64,000 nucleotides of DNA from a bacterium (GTDB lineage Bacteria; Krumholzibacteriota; Krumholzibacteriia; LZORAL124-64-63), in the NCBI GenBank assembly GCA_024231905.1, contig JAAEQC010000199.1, positions 62,001-126,000 on the forward strand. The letters run 5' to 3'. The position numbers were made by a program, and so were the translations under genes. This document shows, piece after piece, positions 1-8,684 of the stretch (positions within the stretch are counted from its first letter, which is position 1; each line of letters begins with the position of its first letter). The notes beneath the pieces are model-generated. The model did no database searches. It was given only the letters and a program-made list of their open reading frames with translations, and was not told the DNA's origin.

Positions 1-288
1 AATGCGCGCCGCCTGCGGGAGGACCTGCACGTGGTAGCCCGCGTCGAAACGCCGGCCCTGCTCGAGGAGTTGCACGGCATGGGAATCCACGCGGCGGTGC
101 AGCCGCAGATGGAGGCCGGGCTGGAGCTGACCCGGCAGGCCCTGGTGCACCTGCGGTTGCCCGAGTCGCGGATCAAGCGCTTCACCGACGAGATGCGGTG
201 CGAGTTCTACGGACCCATGCGCGGCGGGGCTGGGCCGGAGCCGGCCCCTCCCGAATCGTTTCCGACACCCGAGGAGGACCACCGGTGA
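1..288 (+). CDS. CPA2-family cation/proton antiporter, C-terminal RCK part (5' truncated by window edge)
   Basis: The frame is open from base 1 and ends at the TGA at 286-288, so only the last 95 residues are visible. They read as the end of a TrkA-N/RCK nucleotide-binding domain. A strand plus 'ARVETP', a 'LHGMGIHAAVQPQMEAG' segment and the 'RQAL' helix match the tail of KefB-like monovalent cation:proton antiporters, followed by a Pro/Glu-rich end. In that family the RCK domain gates an inner-membrane K+ or Na+/H+ exchanger. No membrane part can be seen, so substrate is unknown. The next gene starts on a GTG that overlaps this stop. Confidence 0.65.
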   Translation, partial: NARRLREDLHVVARVETPALLEELHGMGIHAAVQPQMEAGLELTRQALVHLRLPESRIKRFTDEMRCEFYGPMRGGAGPEPAPPESFPTPEEDHR

Positions 289-632
289 CCTACGTGCGCG
301 GAGTCGCGATCATTGCCCTGTGCTGCATCCCGTTCCTGGGCGCCTGCGGTGGCGGGGATGCGGACGAGTCGACCGGCGGAACGGAGCGGAGCCCGACTCT
401 CGCCGAAGTCGTGGATCGCCACGCGGACGAACTCGTGGCCATGGACGGTGTGTCGGCCGTGGGAGCGGCCATGCTGCCCGGCAGGCGACCCTGCGTGCGC
501 GTCTTCGTGGTCGAACTCACGGAAGAACTGCGGGAACTGCTCCCGGAGCATCTCGAAGGCTACCCGGTGGACATCGAGGTGAGCGGGGATTTCGTGCCGG
601 TGGAGGCGCAGGTGGAGGAGGGGGAATCGTGA
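285..632 (+). CDS. Small lipoprotein of unknown function
   Basis: The 115-residue product starts at a GTG overlapping the stop of the antiporter gene. The longer upstream frame is rejected because this start puts a signal peptide at the N-terminus. Residues 1-22 form a hydrophobic signal ending in the lipobox LGAC. The mature part contains 'VDRHADELVAMDGVSAVG', a Cys in 'RPCVRVFVVE' and a 'GYPVDIEVSG' end. This pattern resembles the short inhibitor-like module found in Nal1-type and other bacterial proteins ('pGVvgVg...C...VyV..G.pV.v'). No enzymatic motif is present. Its stop overlaps the start of the barrel gene, so the three genes look co-transcribed. Confidence 0.7.
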   Translation: MTYVRGVAIIALCCIPFLGACGGGDADESTGGTERSPTLAEVVDRHADELVAMDGVSAVGAAMLPGRRPCVRVFVVELTEELRELLPEHLEGYPVDIEVSGDFVPVEAQVEEGES

Positions 633-1645
633 CCATGGGAAACTTCAAGGGGATGCGGAACGTCGCCATCATTGCGCTGCTTCTCTGCCCCACGGTGAGT
701 GCGGCCGCGGGTTTCGCCAAGGTCGGTTACCTTTACTTCGCGACCGAGGGTGTCTTCACCGACGCCCGGAACGCGGCCATGGGCGGCGCCGATCTGGTGG
801 GCAACGGCAACCCCCAGCAGGTGCTCATCAACCCGGCGCCGCTCCTGGTGGACGGCACGGCGACCATGTCCTACGACCGCATGAACTTCATGTCCAACTA
901 CGACCTGGAGGACTTCGCGGCAGGCGCCGCCCTCGGTCCTCTGCAGGTGGCCGTGGCCCGCACCGAGTATCGGATCAAGTCGGTCCGGCGGACGGCGTAC
1001 AATCCCGTCGGCACGCGTTACGAAGAGACCCTGACGCGCATGAGCGTGGTGGGCCTCGGCCTGCGCGGAGGCTGGGAAGACGGATTCCGCTGGGCCGGCG
1101 GCCTGGCCTACCGAAAATACGAAGCGGCGGACGCCAGCGATCGCGACGGCCTCGACGCCGGCGTGTCGGCGGGTTTGACCCAGCGCCATGACACCGGATG
1201 GATGTCCCTGGCGGGGGCTGTCTCCTGGCAGAACATCTTCGGCGCCAGCCTGCCCCGGGGCGACTGGGAGTTGCTCCCGCCCGAGCCTGTGCGCCTGGGC
1301 CTGACCGCCGGCCTGGGTCTGCGTCCCCGGGACTGGCGGCGAGACGCGGCCCAAGTGCGCTTCGCCGTCACCCGTACGGTGCGGCGCGAGCACGACACGG
1401 ACGACGAGAGCCAGTGGGGCGTCGAGATCACGGCGCTCCAGATCCTGTCCCTGCGCTGGGGCATGGACAGCCGCCTGTTGAGGAACACCACCATGTGGGG
1501 CCTGGGACTGCGGCTGGACGAGGAGTTCACGGGACCGTTCAGCGCCGAGGTTCATTGGACCGTCGCCGACTACGACAATGACCAGATGTATGGCGATAAC
1601 GACTACACCGAGGGCTGGGGCGTGCGCGTCGCCTACGATTTCTAG
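629..1645 (+). CDS. PorV/PorQ-like outer-membrane beta-barrel protein
   Basis: The 338-residue product starts at GTG 629, overlapping the previous stop and about 8 bases after a GGAGGAGGGG ribosome-binding site. ATG 635 is the alternative start. A signal peptide ends near 'TVSAAAG'. The mature N-terminus has 'ARNAAMGGADLVGNGNPQQVLINPA', typical of PorV/PorQ (UPF0164, FadL superfamily) barrels, in which an 'aR.aaMGgA' segment precedes 'NPA'. Amphipathic strands follow to a terminal Phe (VAYDF), the usual C-terminus of outer-membrane barrels. PorV-type proteins help type IX secretion in Bacteroidetes. Three PNPFNP-tagged proteins lie in this window, but no other secretion component does, so that role is inference. 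Confidence 0.7.
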   Translation: MTMGNFKGMRNVAIIALLLCPTVSAAAGFAKVGYLYFATEGVFTDARNAAMGGADLVGNGNPQQVLINPAPLLVDGTATMSYDRMNFMSNYDLEDFAAGAALGPLQVAVARTEYRIKSVRRTAYNPVGTRYEETLTRMSVVGLGLRGGWEDGFRWAGGLAYRKYEAADASDRDGLDAGVSAGLTQRHDTGWMSLAGAVSWQNIFGASLPRGDWELLPPEPVRLGLTAGLGLRPRDWRRDAAQVRFAVTRTVRREHDTDDESQWGVEITALQILSLRWGMDSRLLRNTTMWGLGLRLDEEFTGPFSAEVHWTVADYDNDQMYGDNDYTEGWGVRVAYDF

Positions 1646-1669
1646 ATCATGAACCTTGAAGGGATCGCC

Positions 1670-2341
1670 ATGCGCCGGATCGTAATCGTCGTTTCGACTC
1701 TGTTGGTCGCCGCCTCGGCGCTGGCCGTCCTGCCGACCCGGGACGATCCCGTTCGCAACATCTACCTGATCCGCCATGGCGAGTACGAGCACGGAGTCGA
1801 CACACCGGACGAGGGCGGACTCGTGGCCCTGGGGCGGCAGCAGACGCGGTTGGTGGCCGCCCGCCTGGACGCCCAACCGGTGGCGATCACTTCGCTACAG
1901 GCCAGCACCATGAACCGGGCGCGGCAGACGGCGGAGCTCATTGCCGAGCGCTTCCTCGATCTCGATCTCGCGCTCCACGACGACATCCGCGAATGCACGC
2001 CGACCACCACTCGCCAAGATATCATGGAAGACCTGGAGCCGGGCGAAGCCGCGGCCTGCGAGGCCTCCCTGGAGACGGCCTGGGCGCGGATCTTCCGGCC
2101 CGCCACCGCCGACCACGACGAACACGACGTGATCGTGTGCCACGGCAACGTCATCCGCTGGTTCACCGCCCGGGTGCTGGAGAATGACCCGATCAACTGG
2201 CTCGAGGCCAGCATCGCCAATTGCAGCCTGACGGTGATCCAGGTGCGCGCCGACGGTTCGACCAAGCTCATCAGCTTCGCCGACAGCGGGCATATTCCCT
2301 GGGAGATGACGACGTTTCCGGGGGTGGTGGTGGAGCAGTAG
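1670..2341 (+). CDS. Exported PGAM5-like histidine phosphatase
   Basis: The product has 223 residues from ATG 1670, which has a GAAGGG ribosome-binding site 6 bases upstream. ATG 1649 gives only a 7-residue extension before the signal peptide. Residues 1-20 are a signal peptide. The catalytic 'IYLIRHGEYEH' gives the phosphohistidine, and the second His lies in 'VIVCHGNVIRWF'. This second motif, the following 'WLEASIANCSLTVIQVRADG' and the end 'DSGHIP' closely follow the layout of PGAM5, a Ser/Thr protein phosphatase of the phosphoglycerate-mutase superfamily, rather than metabolic mutases. It probably acts in the periplasm. It follows the barrel gene by 24 bases. Confidence 0.8.
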   Translation: MRRIVIVVSTLLVAASALAVLPTRDDPVRNIYLIRHGEYEHGVDTPDEGGLVALGRQQTRLVAARLDAQPVAITSLQASTMNRARQTAELIAERFLDLDLALHDDIRECTPTTTRQDIMEDLEPGEAAACEASLETAWARIFRPATADHDEHDVIVCHGNVIRWFTARVLENDPINWLEASIANCSLTVIQVRADGSTKLISFADSGHIPWEMTTFPGVVVEQ

Positions 2342-2552
2342 GCGGACCGGGAATCCGGCTCCACTCCGCGGTTTCTACGGATTTTGTTGAAATCGAACTC
2401 CCGAAGTGGGATCATGGCACGGCATGGATCCGGGGGAGGATTCGTGCCTTTCGGGCATCTGCGAAACGCTTCTACGACCGATATTTCACGCGTAACACCA
2501 TAGACCGTCAGCACCATTGCGTTCGAGTTTCGACGAATCGGGGGATATCGTC

Positions 2553-5500
2553 ATGCGAAACCTCATTCTGATAGCCTGTCTGTTCACCATCGCGATGTTA
2601 CCGGCCAGCGGAGCGTATGCCGGGGCGGTGTACGTGGATGTCGAAGGCGATGATGGAGCGACCGGCGGCCCCGGCGATCCCTTCGCCACGATCCAGCATG
2701 CCGTCGGCGCCGTGGCGTCGGGCGACACAATTCTGCTCTACGACGGGACTTTCAACGGTACCGGAAACCGGAACATCCAGCTGGGGCCGCGCGCCCTGAC
2801 GCTGGCTTCGGTGTCGGGGGTGCCGGAGTCCTGTGTCATCGACTGTGGAGGGCTGGATGGAGTCGTCTTCGCCGACAGCTCCCTGGTCCTCACCGATACG
2901 CTCGGGATCGAGGGCATACGCTTCACCAACGCGGCGACCGCGGTCACCCTGAACAACGGCTTGCCCCAATGGCCGGGTCTGCGATCGCCCCGCGGATGCC
3001 GATTAAGGTCGCTCATGTTCGACGCTGTCGGGACGGCTATTCTCACCCGGAACCATGCTGTGGACGCGAGGGATCTCCGCATCCAGGCCGCGGTGCACGG
3101 CCTGCGGCTCGTGGAGAGCACTGGGCGGTTCGAGGATCTCCATGTCTCGGACGCCGGCCAGGGCGTATCCACCCACGCATTCTTCCAGCCGGGCGATATG
3201 CACTTCTACGCGGGGACTTTTGTCCGGAACGGTCACGGCCTGTTCATCGACCAGAGCTTCATGGGGCTGCACCTGACCGACTGCCGGGTGGATTCGAACA
3301 CGGTTGCCGGGCTCACCATGCGGGCCGACGAACTCGCCCCGGCTCGTCTGCTGCGCACGACCATCGGCCACAACCAAGGCTTCGGCCTGCGTGCCACGCA
3401 CTTCGCCTACCTGGACGGCGACGACTCCGAGATCCACGACAACGCGGGTGCGGGGATCGAACTGGCGGAGCACACCCATGTGCACTCGTCCATGGACAAC
3501 ATGGTCGTCCGCGACAACGGGGGCTGGGGCGTCGACTTCGACGATTTCTTCGGCGCCGGACTGGTCGTCAACGACTCGGAGATCACCGGCAATGGACTAG
3601 GCGGATGCCGGGTATCCGGCTCGGATCTCACGGTCAACGGTTCCCTGATCGCCGACAACTCGGGAACGGCGATCCTGGCCCTGCCGAAGGCGTCGGGCAC
3701 GGGCCCCTGGGAGTTCGACGGTTCGACGATGGCCCGCAACGCCGGCCGTGGACTCGTCATCCTGGGACAGGATGCCACCGTCACGAACCTCCTCATCGCC
3801 GCCAACGACAGCGCCGGCATCGCCGTGCCCGACACCACCGGCCTGAACATCACCTGCACCGACATCTGGGGCAACGCCGGCGGCAACTGGACCGGCGACC
3901 TGGTCGACCTGCCCGGCACCGGCGGCAACCTGGAGCAGGATCCCCAATTCTGCCGGACGGGCGACAATCCCTACGCCCTGGTCCTGAGCAGCCCCTGCAG
4001 CGGGGACAACAATCCCTGCGGCACCATCGGCCGGTACGAGGCGGCCTGCGAAGGGCCCTTCCTGGAGCCCGCAGACCTCCACCAGTACGATCCGGCCACG
4101 GGCGCCTACACCGGTCCGTACCAGAATGTGCCGGTCACCATGGAGGGCGTCGTCTATGTGGAGCCGGGACTCTACAGCCCTGGGGGCGGCGGCTACCTGC
4201 AGGACGTGCCGGGGGGCGTCAACTTCTGGCACTTTCTCTATCCTGAGGTCATCGAGCGGGGTGACCTGATCCGCATCACGGGACCCGTGTGGCCCGACGG
4301 CAGCGGGCAGGTGTACATCGGCAATTTCGCGGTGACGGTGCTCGACTCGAATCTCACGCCCTACGCGTTGCCGTTGCGGCCCGGCGATCTGCTGGGGGAT
4401 CTGGGTTGGACGGCCGCCTTCTTGAGCATGTCCGGCGTGGTCGATTCGCTCACCGCGGATCGCTTCGTCCTGCGGGACGGCGCCGCCTCCATCGAGGTGC
4501 GGCGCACCGCCTACACCGGTGTGTCCTTCGCGAGCGTGGTCGCGGGGCAGGATTGGACCGTGAGGAGCCCGGTGTTCCGCAGCGGGACCACCATGTGGCT
4601 GTCGCCCCGCGAGTCTGGGGACCTCTTCCTCTCGCCGTTCGGAGACCTGACCAACCACTACGTGGCCGTGGACGGCGACGACGGGGACGCCGGCACTAGC
4701 GCCGACCCGCTGGCGACCATGGCCGAGGCCTTCACCCGGGCGGCGGCCGGCGATACGGTCAGCTTGCTGGATGGCGTCCATGGTGGCGACGGTAACCGGG
4801 ATCTGATCCTTCCGGACTACCAGGTGGTCGTGCGCTCGGCATCGGGGAACGCCGACAGCTGCATGATCGATCTCGCGGGGTCCGCGGCTGCTCCCCATCG
4901 CCTGTTCACGGCGAACGCCAACCAGGACACCATGACCGTTGTCGAGGGCTTGACCATCACCAACGGCTGGTCCGCCGACGACGGAGGCGCGGTCCTCATG
5001 ACGGGCGCGGCCGTTATGAAGATCGCAGACTGTATCTTCCGGGACAATCACGCGGAGTCTAGCGGCGGCGCCATCGATCGAGAGTGGCAATCGGACCACG
5101 GGATCCTGGGGGGTCCCGTGATAGAGAGGTGTCTGTTCGAGGGGAACAGCGCGAGTTCCGGGGGCGCGTGCGCCATCTACGCGTACACCGAACCACGGAT
5201 CTCGGATTCGGAGTTCCGGCTCAATACCGCCGGGAGCGGTGGCGGCGCCGTCGTCCTGGGATTCGAGGTCCGCGGCCTCATCGAGCAGTCCGATTTCGTC
5301 GACAACGTTTCGAGCGGTATCGGCGGCGCGCTCGATGTTTCCATGGAACAGCAATCGGTCATCGTCGCCTGCCTGTTCCTGCGGAACTCCGCGGATCAGG
5401 GCGGCGCCGTCGCCAACGGGCTGGGTTTCTCCAAGAAGTCGTCTCCTGAGGCCGGAAACCGGGCAGACAAGTCGTACGCCGATTTCAGTGACTGCGTTTT

Positions 5501-6449
5501 TCAGGAGAACACGGCCAACGAGGGCGGCGTCTACTACGGGTGGTACAAGACCTTCAACGGTTTCGTCGACTGCGCGTTCGTCGACAACTCCGCCACCGTC
5601 AGGGGAGGTGTGGCGACGGAGTTGCTCGGGTGTGAAGTGATCTACGACGGTTGCCTGTTCGTCGGGAATTCGGCGCCCATCGGAGGAAGCCTCTACCGTG
5701 ATGATCTGGACGATCCGTGGGCGTTGCATTCGTCTCGGATCAGTTCCTGCACCTTCGTCGGCAGCGACGCTCCGCAGGGAGGTACGATCTTCGTAACTGG
5801 CGTCACCGAGATCCCTGAGGAAGGCGACCCTCGAGGGTACCTCATCGACTCCACCGTCATCGCCAACGGCACGGACGGCGCGGCGGTCCTCGTCCAGACC
5901 GGTCGGCATCCCGTGTTCACCTGCACGGACATCCACGGCAACGCCGGCGGCGACTGGACGGGCGCCATCGCGTCCCTATTCGGTACCGATGGCAATTTCT
6001 CCGCCGACCCGTGCTTCTGCGACCCCGACGCATCGAACTACACCCTCTGCGCCACCTCCCCGTGCCTGCCCGGCAACCACCCGGACGGGGCCGACTGCGG
6101 CATTGTCGGCCGCTACGGACAAGGCTGCGGCACCCCGTCGGACGTGGATGTGCCGGAGGCCACACCGACGTCCTTCCGTCTGGTCGGCGCCCGGCCGAAT
6201 CCCTTCAACCCACAGACCACCATCGTGTACGAGTTGCCCGAGCCGGCGACGGTCACCCTGCGCATCTACGACCCTCGCGGTCGTCTGATCCAGGTGCTCG
6301 AGGACCGCGTGTTTCGGGGTTCCGGCCGTCACGAGGCCGTGTGGCTGGGCCGCGATCTGCGGGGGCGGACGGTGGCCACGGGTGTCTATCTGTGCCGCCT
6401 GGAGGCCGGCAGGTTTCGCGATACCAGGCGCATGACCCTGATCCGATAA
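2553..6449 (+). CDS. Large secreted right-handed beta-helix protein with C-terminal PNPFNP sorting domain
   Basis: The 1298-residue product starts at ATG 2553 after a GGGGGA site, with a signal peptide ending 'GAYAGA'. It contains two beta-helix modules. Each begins with a DUF1565-like head ('VYVDVEGDDGATGG' near residue 30, 'HYVAVDGDDGDAGT' near 700) and ends with 'TCTDI.GNAGG.WTG' and a Cys-rich tail. The second module carries polymorphic-membrane-protein-like repeats ('C.F..N.A..GGA'). Between the modules lie about 190 residues that may be an OB-like domain. The last 85 residues form a FlgD-Ig/type-IX-like domain with 'RPNPFNPQTTIVYELP' and 'GVYLCRLEAG'. It is likely a cell-surface or secreted adhesin or polysaccharide-binding protein; no catalytic residues are evident. 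Confidence 0.8.
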   Translation: MRNLILIACLFTIAMLPASGAYAGAVYVDVEGDDGATGGPGDPFATIQHAVGAVASGDTILLYDGTFNGTGNRNIQLGPRALTLASVSGVPESCVIDCGGLDGVVFADSSLVLTDTLGIEGIRFTNAATAVTLNNGLPQWPGLRSPRGCRLRSLMFDAVGTAILTRNHAVDARDLRIQAAVHGLRLVESTGRFEDLHVSDAGQGVSTHAFFQPGDMHFYAGTFVRNGHGLFIDQSFMGLHLTDCRVDSNTVAGLTMRADELAPARLLRTTIGHNQGFGLRATHFAYLDGDDSEIHDNAGAGIELAEHTHVHSSMDNMVVRDNGGWGVDFDDFFGAGLVVNDSEITGNGLGGCRVSGSDLTVNGSLIADNSGTAILALPKASGTGPWEFDGSTMARNAGRGLVILGQDATVTNLLIAANDSAGIAVPDTTGLNITCTDIWGNAGGNWTGDLVDLPGTGGNLEQDPQFCRTGDNPYALVLSSPCSGDNNPCGTIGRYEAACEGPFLEPADLHQYDPATGAYTGPYQNVPVTMEGVVYVEPGLYSPGGGGYLQDVPGGVNFWHFLYPEVIERGDLIRITGPVWPDGSGQVYIGNFAVTVLDSNLTPYALPLRPGDLLGDLGWTAAFLSMSGVVDSLTADRFVLRDGAASIEVRRTAYTGVSFASVVAGQDWTVRSPVFRSGTTMWLSPRESGDLFLSPFGDLTNHYVAVDGDDGDAGTSADPLATMAEAFTRAAAGDTVSLLDGVHGGDGNRDLILPDYQVVVRSASGNADSCMIDLAGSAAAPHRLFTANANQDTMTVVEGLTITNGWSADDGGAVLMTGAAVMKIADCIFRDNHAESSGGAIDREWQSDHGILGGPVIERCLFEGNSASSGGACAIYAYTEPRISDSEFRLNTAGSGGGAVVLGFEVRGLIEQSDFVDNVSSGIGGALDVSMEQQSVIVACLFLRNSADQGGAVANGLGFSKKSSPEAGNRADKSYADFSDCVFQENTANEGGVYYGWYKTFNGFVDCAFVDNSATVRGGVATELLGCEVIYDGCLFVGNSAPIGGSLYRDDLDDPWALHSSRISSCTFVGSDAPQGGTIFVTGVTEIPEEGDPRGYLIDSTVIANGTDGAAVLVQTGRHPVFTCTDIHGNAGGDWTGAIASLFGTDGNFSADPCFCDPDASNYTLCATSPCLPGNHPDGADCGIVGRYGQGCGTPSDVDVPEATPTSFRLVGARPNPFNPQTTIVYELPEPATVTLRIYDPRGRLIQVLEDRVFRGSGRHEAVWLGRDLRGRTVATGVYLCRLEAGRFRDTRRMTLIR

Positions 6450-6610
6450 CGGCCGATTCGATCGGACAATATGATGTAGGAGGTGATGGCGGACCCGGTG
6501 TGTATACCGGCCGAAACGAACCGGCGCTGTGGCGGGCGGTTTCAAACTAGCATCACAGCCGAGAATCAGCCGGAAATCGCCGGGCCGCCACGTTGCGTGG
6601 AGGTAACGCT

Positions 6611-8473
6611 ATGCTGGGAACAATCGGCAAGTCCACCATCCTGTCCGTTTCTCTCCTTCTTGCGCTGGTCGGCGCCGGTGGTGCCCTGGGCCAAACCACG
6701 TACTACGTGTCCCCGAGCGGCAGCGATGCTGCGCTAGGCACGTCCGGGGACCCCTTGGCCACGATTCTCGAAGGGATCGGACGGAGCTCTTCCGACGGCG
6801 AGATCATTCTCTTCGATGGGACCTATTCCGGCGCCGGCAACCGCGACATCTACCTTCCCGAATTCCCGCTGACCATTCGCTCCCATTCCGACAACGCCTG
6901 GGAGTGCGTCATCAACTGCGGCGGTAGTCTCGAAGCGAATCACCGCGCTTTCATAGTCGATGCAGGACAGGACACCACCACGGTCCTCAGGGGTATCACG
7001 ATCAGGGATGGATATATGAGCAGCCCCGGAGGGGCCCTCTACGTAGGCGAAAACTCGAACATCAAGGTCGAGCACTGCATCTTCGACAACAACTACGCCT
7101 ACCCCAAAGGCGGGGCCGTCATGAAGGAGGCAAATCCCTCGGACAGGTATGCCCGCAAGCCGGTCTTCCGGCGCTGCATGTTCACCGACAATCACGCCAT
7201 CGAAGGCGGCGGCATCTACGTCTGGATGTATGGGGGCATGTGGATCGACGGCTGTGACTTCGATGGCAACACGGGAACCAGGGGCGCGGCTCTCTTGACG
7301 TACTTCGAGACGGATGTGTTGATCGACCGCACCTGGTTCAGGAACAACACGGCCATCGAAGCGGGTGGAGCCATCGACATGTCCATGGAGCAGAGTCCCG
7401 AGGTCAACTCGTGCTGGTTCAGCAACAACGAGGCGGCCAAGGGCGGAGCCATCGCCAACCGGTTGGGGCTGTCGAAGAAGGGCGCGGGAGAGAAATCCTA
7501 CGGCGACTTCTTCGACTGCACCTTCGAGGACAACACGGCCGAGGAGGGCGGCGTCTACTATTCGTGGTCCGCGAGCGCATACAACTTCACGCGATGCGTG
7601 TTCAGGAACAACTTCGCCTCGACCAACGGCGGGGCGGTTAAGGAGCTTTACAACGGGGTCTCCGGGTTCCATGAATGTCTCTTCGTGGGGAATACAGCCG
7701 GGGCCGGCGGGGCCTTCTTCCGGGATGACTTGGGCGACGAATGGGTCCACTGGTCGACGACCATCGATCGTTGCACCTTCGTGGGGAACGGCGCGATCAC
7801 CGGCGGCGCCATCGCCCAGACGGGTGTCACCACCAATCCGCAGATGGGTGTTCCCCACGGCTACGTGGTCACGAATTCCATCATCGCCTTCGGCACCGCG
7901 GGCGGCGCCATCGCCGTGGAGAATGGTGGTCCACCGTTGCTGGAGTGCGTCGACATCTACGGCAACTCCGGCGGGGATTGGACGGGCGCCATCACGAGCC
8001 AGTACTGGATCGACGGTAATTTTGACGGTGACCCGTGTTTCTGTGATGCTGACGATGGGAACTACGAACTGTGTGCCGCCTCGCCGTGCTTGCCCGGGGC
8101 CTCACCCGCCGGGTGGTGCCTCGGGTTGATCGGCGCCTACGACCAGGGTTGTAGCACGCCCTCGGGCGTGGACATGTCCGAGACGGTTCCCGCGGCCTAC
8201 CGCCTCGTGGGCGCCTATCCGAATCCCTTCAACCCGGTGACGGCTGTGGTCTACGAGTTGGCGGGACCGGCGACGGTCACGTTGCGCGTCTATGACCTTG
8301 CCGGCCGCCTGGTGCAGGTGCTCGAGGAGCGCACACCGCGGGGGCCAGGGCGGCATGAGGCTGAATGGCGTGGACGCAATCTGCAGGGGCATGACGCAGC
8401 GGCGGGGGTGTACCTGGTGCGGATGGAGGCCGGCGACTTCAGTAGCACCGGTCGCCTGACCCTGATCCGATAG
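6611..8473 (+). CDS. Secreted beta-helix protein with PMP-like repeats and PNPFNP sorting domain (paralogue of the preceding gene)
   Basis: The 620-residue product starts at ATG 6611 with a GGAGG site about 8 bases upstream. The signal peptide ends 'GGALGQ'. A single DUF1565-like head ('TYYVSPSGSDAALGTSGDP') is followed by repeats with 'GGA' turns and 'C.F.dN' strands. The 'CVDIYGNSGGDWTG' tail precedes the C-terminal 'YPNPFNPVTAVVYELAG' domain ending TLIR. The order of features and many short strings, including 'DMSMEQ'-type and 'GLSKK' segments, match the second half of the 1298-residue neighbour. The pair therefore arose by tandem duplication. It is presumably exported to the cell surface; function is unknown. 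Confidence 0.8.
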   Translation: MLGTIGKSTILSVSLLLALVGAGGALGQTTYYVSPSGSDAALGTSGDPLATILEGIGRSSSDGEIILFDGTYSGAGNRDIYLPEFPLTIRSHSDNAWECVINCGGSLEANHRAFIVDAGQDTTTVLRGITIRDGYMSSPGGALYVGENSNIKVEHCIFDNNYAYPKGGAVMKEANPSDRYARKPVFRRCMFTDNHAIEGGGIYVWMYGGMWIDGCDFDGNTGTRGAALLTYFETDVLIDRTWFRNNTAIEAGGAIDMSMEQSPEVNSCWFSNNEAAKGGAIANRLGLSKKGAGEKSYGDFFDCTFEDNTAEEGGVYYSWSASAYNFTRCVFRNNFASTNGGAVKELYNGVSGFHECLFVGNTAGAGGAFFRDDLGDEWVHWSTTIDRCTFVGNGAITGGAIAQTGVTTNPQMGVPHGYVVTNSIIAFGTAGGAIAVENGGPPLLECVDIYGNSGGDWTGAITSQYWIDGNFDGDPCFCDADDGNYELCAASPCLPGASPAGWCLGLIGAYDQGCSTPSGVDMSETVPAAYRLVGAYPNPFNPVTAVVYELAGPATVTLRVYDLAGRLVQVLEERTPRGPGRHEAEWRGRNLQGHDAAAGVYLVRMEAGDFSSTGRLTLIR

Positions 8474-8478
8474 GAGAT

Positions 8479-8507
8479 TTGACACCTCTCCCGGAGGCCG
8501 CTACCTT
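8479..8507 (+). promoter_or_regulatory. Sigma-70-like promoter of the thiamine operon
   Basis: A perfect -35 TTGACA at 8479-8484 is followed by a 17-base spacer and TACCTT at 8502-8507. The expected transcription start, near 8514, falls just before helix P1 of the riboswitch, which supports the assignment. Confidence 0.65.
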
Positions 8508-8515
8508 CGGTAAAA

Positions 8516-8603
8516 CCGTTAGGGGTGGCGGTCCCGCGCGTCGGGACCCGCCTGAGAAAGACCCTCCGAACCTGAACCGGATCATGCCGGCGTAGGGAAA
8601 CGG
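8516..8603 (+). promoter_or_regulatory. TPP riboswitch (THI element)
   Basis: The canonical THI-box core is present: GGGGTG at 8522-8527, CTGAGA at 8552-8557, ACCTGA at 8570-8575 and ATGCCGGCGTAGGGA at 8584-8598. P1 is a perfect 5-bp helix between 8516-8520 (CCGTT) and 8599-8603 (AACGG). P3 is a perfect GTCCCG/CGGGAC hairpin at 8531-8547. The element senses thiamine pyrophosphate and controls the downstream TonB receptor, thiamine pyrophosphokinase and symporter genes. Confidence 0.95.
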
Positions 8604-8609
8604 GCTCTT

Positions 8610-8633
8610 CGGCACCCACACGGGTGTCGTTTT
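8610..8633 (+). terminator. Intrinsic terminator of the TPP riboswitch expression platform
   Basis: An 8-bp stem (8610-8617 with 8622-8629, one G-U pair) with an ACAC loop is followed by four T at 8630-8633, seven bases after the riboswitch P1. Its position between aptamer and first gene implies transcription termination when TPP is bound. Confidence 0.75.
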
Positions 8634-8684
8634 GCGTCCCCGCCCCATCGCAACGGCGTGGCCACCGCCAAAGAGGTGTGTGCC

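Noticed and set aside
31-288. A separate small gene starting at an internal GTG at base 31
   Set aside because: The frame is open from base 1 and the sequence is the middle of an RCK domain, so it is the end of a longer gene.
3597-5936. 779-codon open frame on the minus strand
   Set aside because: It lies wholly antisense to the beta-helix gene, has Asp/Arg/His-rich composition without motifs and no start site. It is a by-product of GC-rich codon use.
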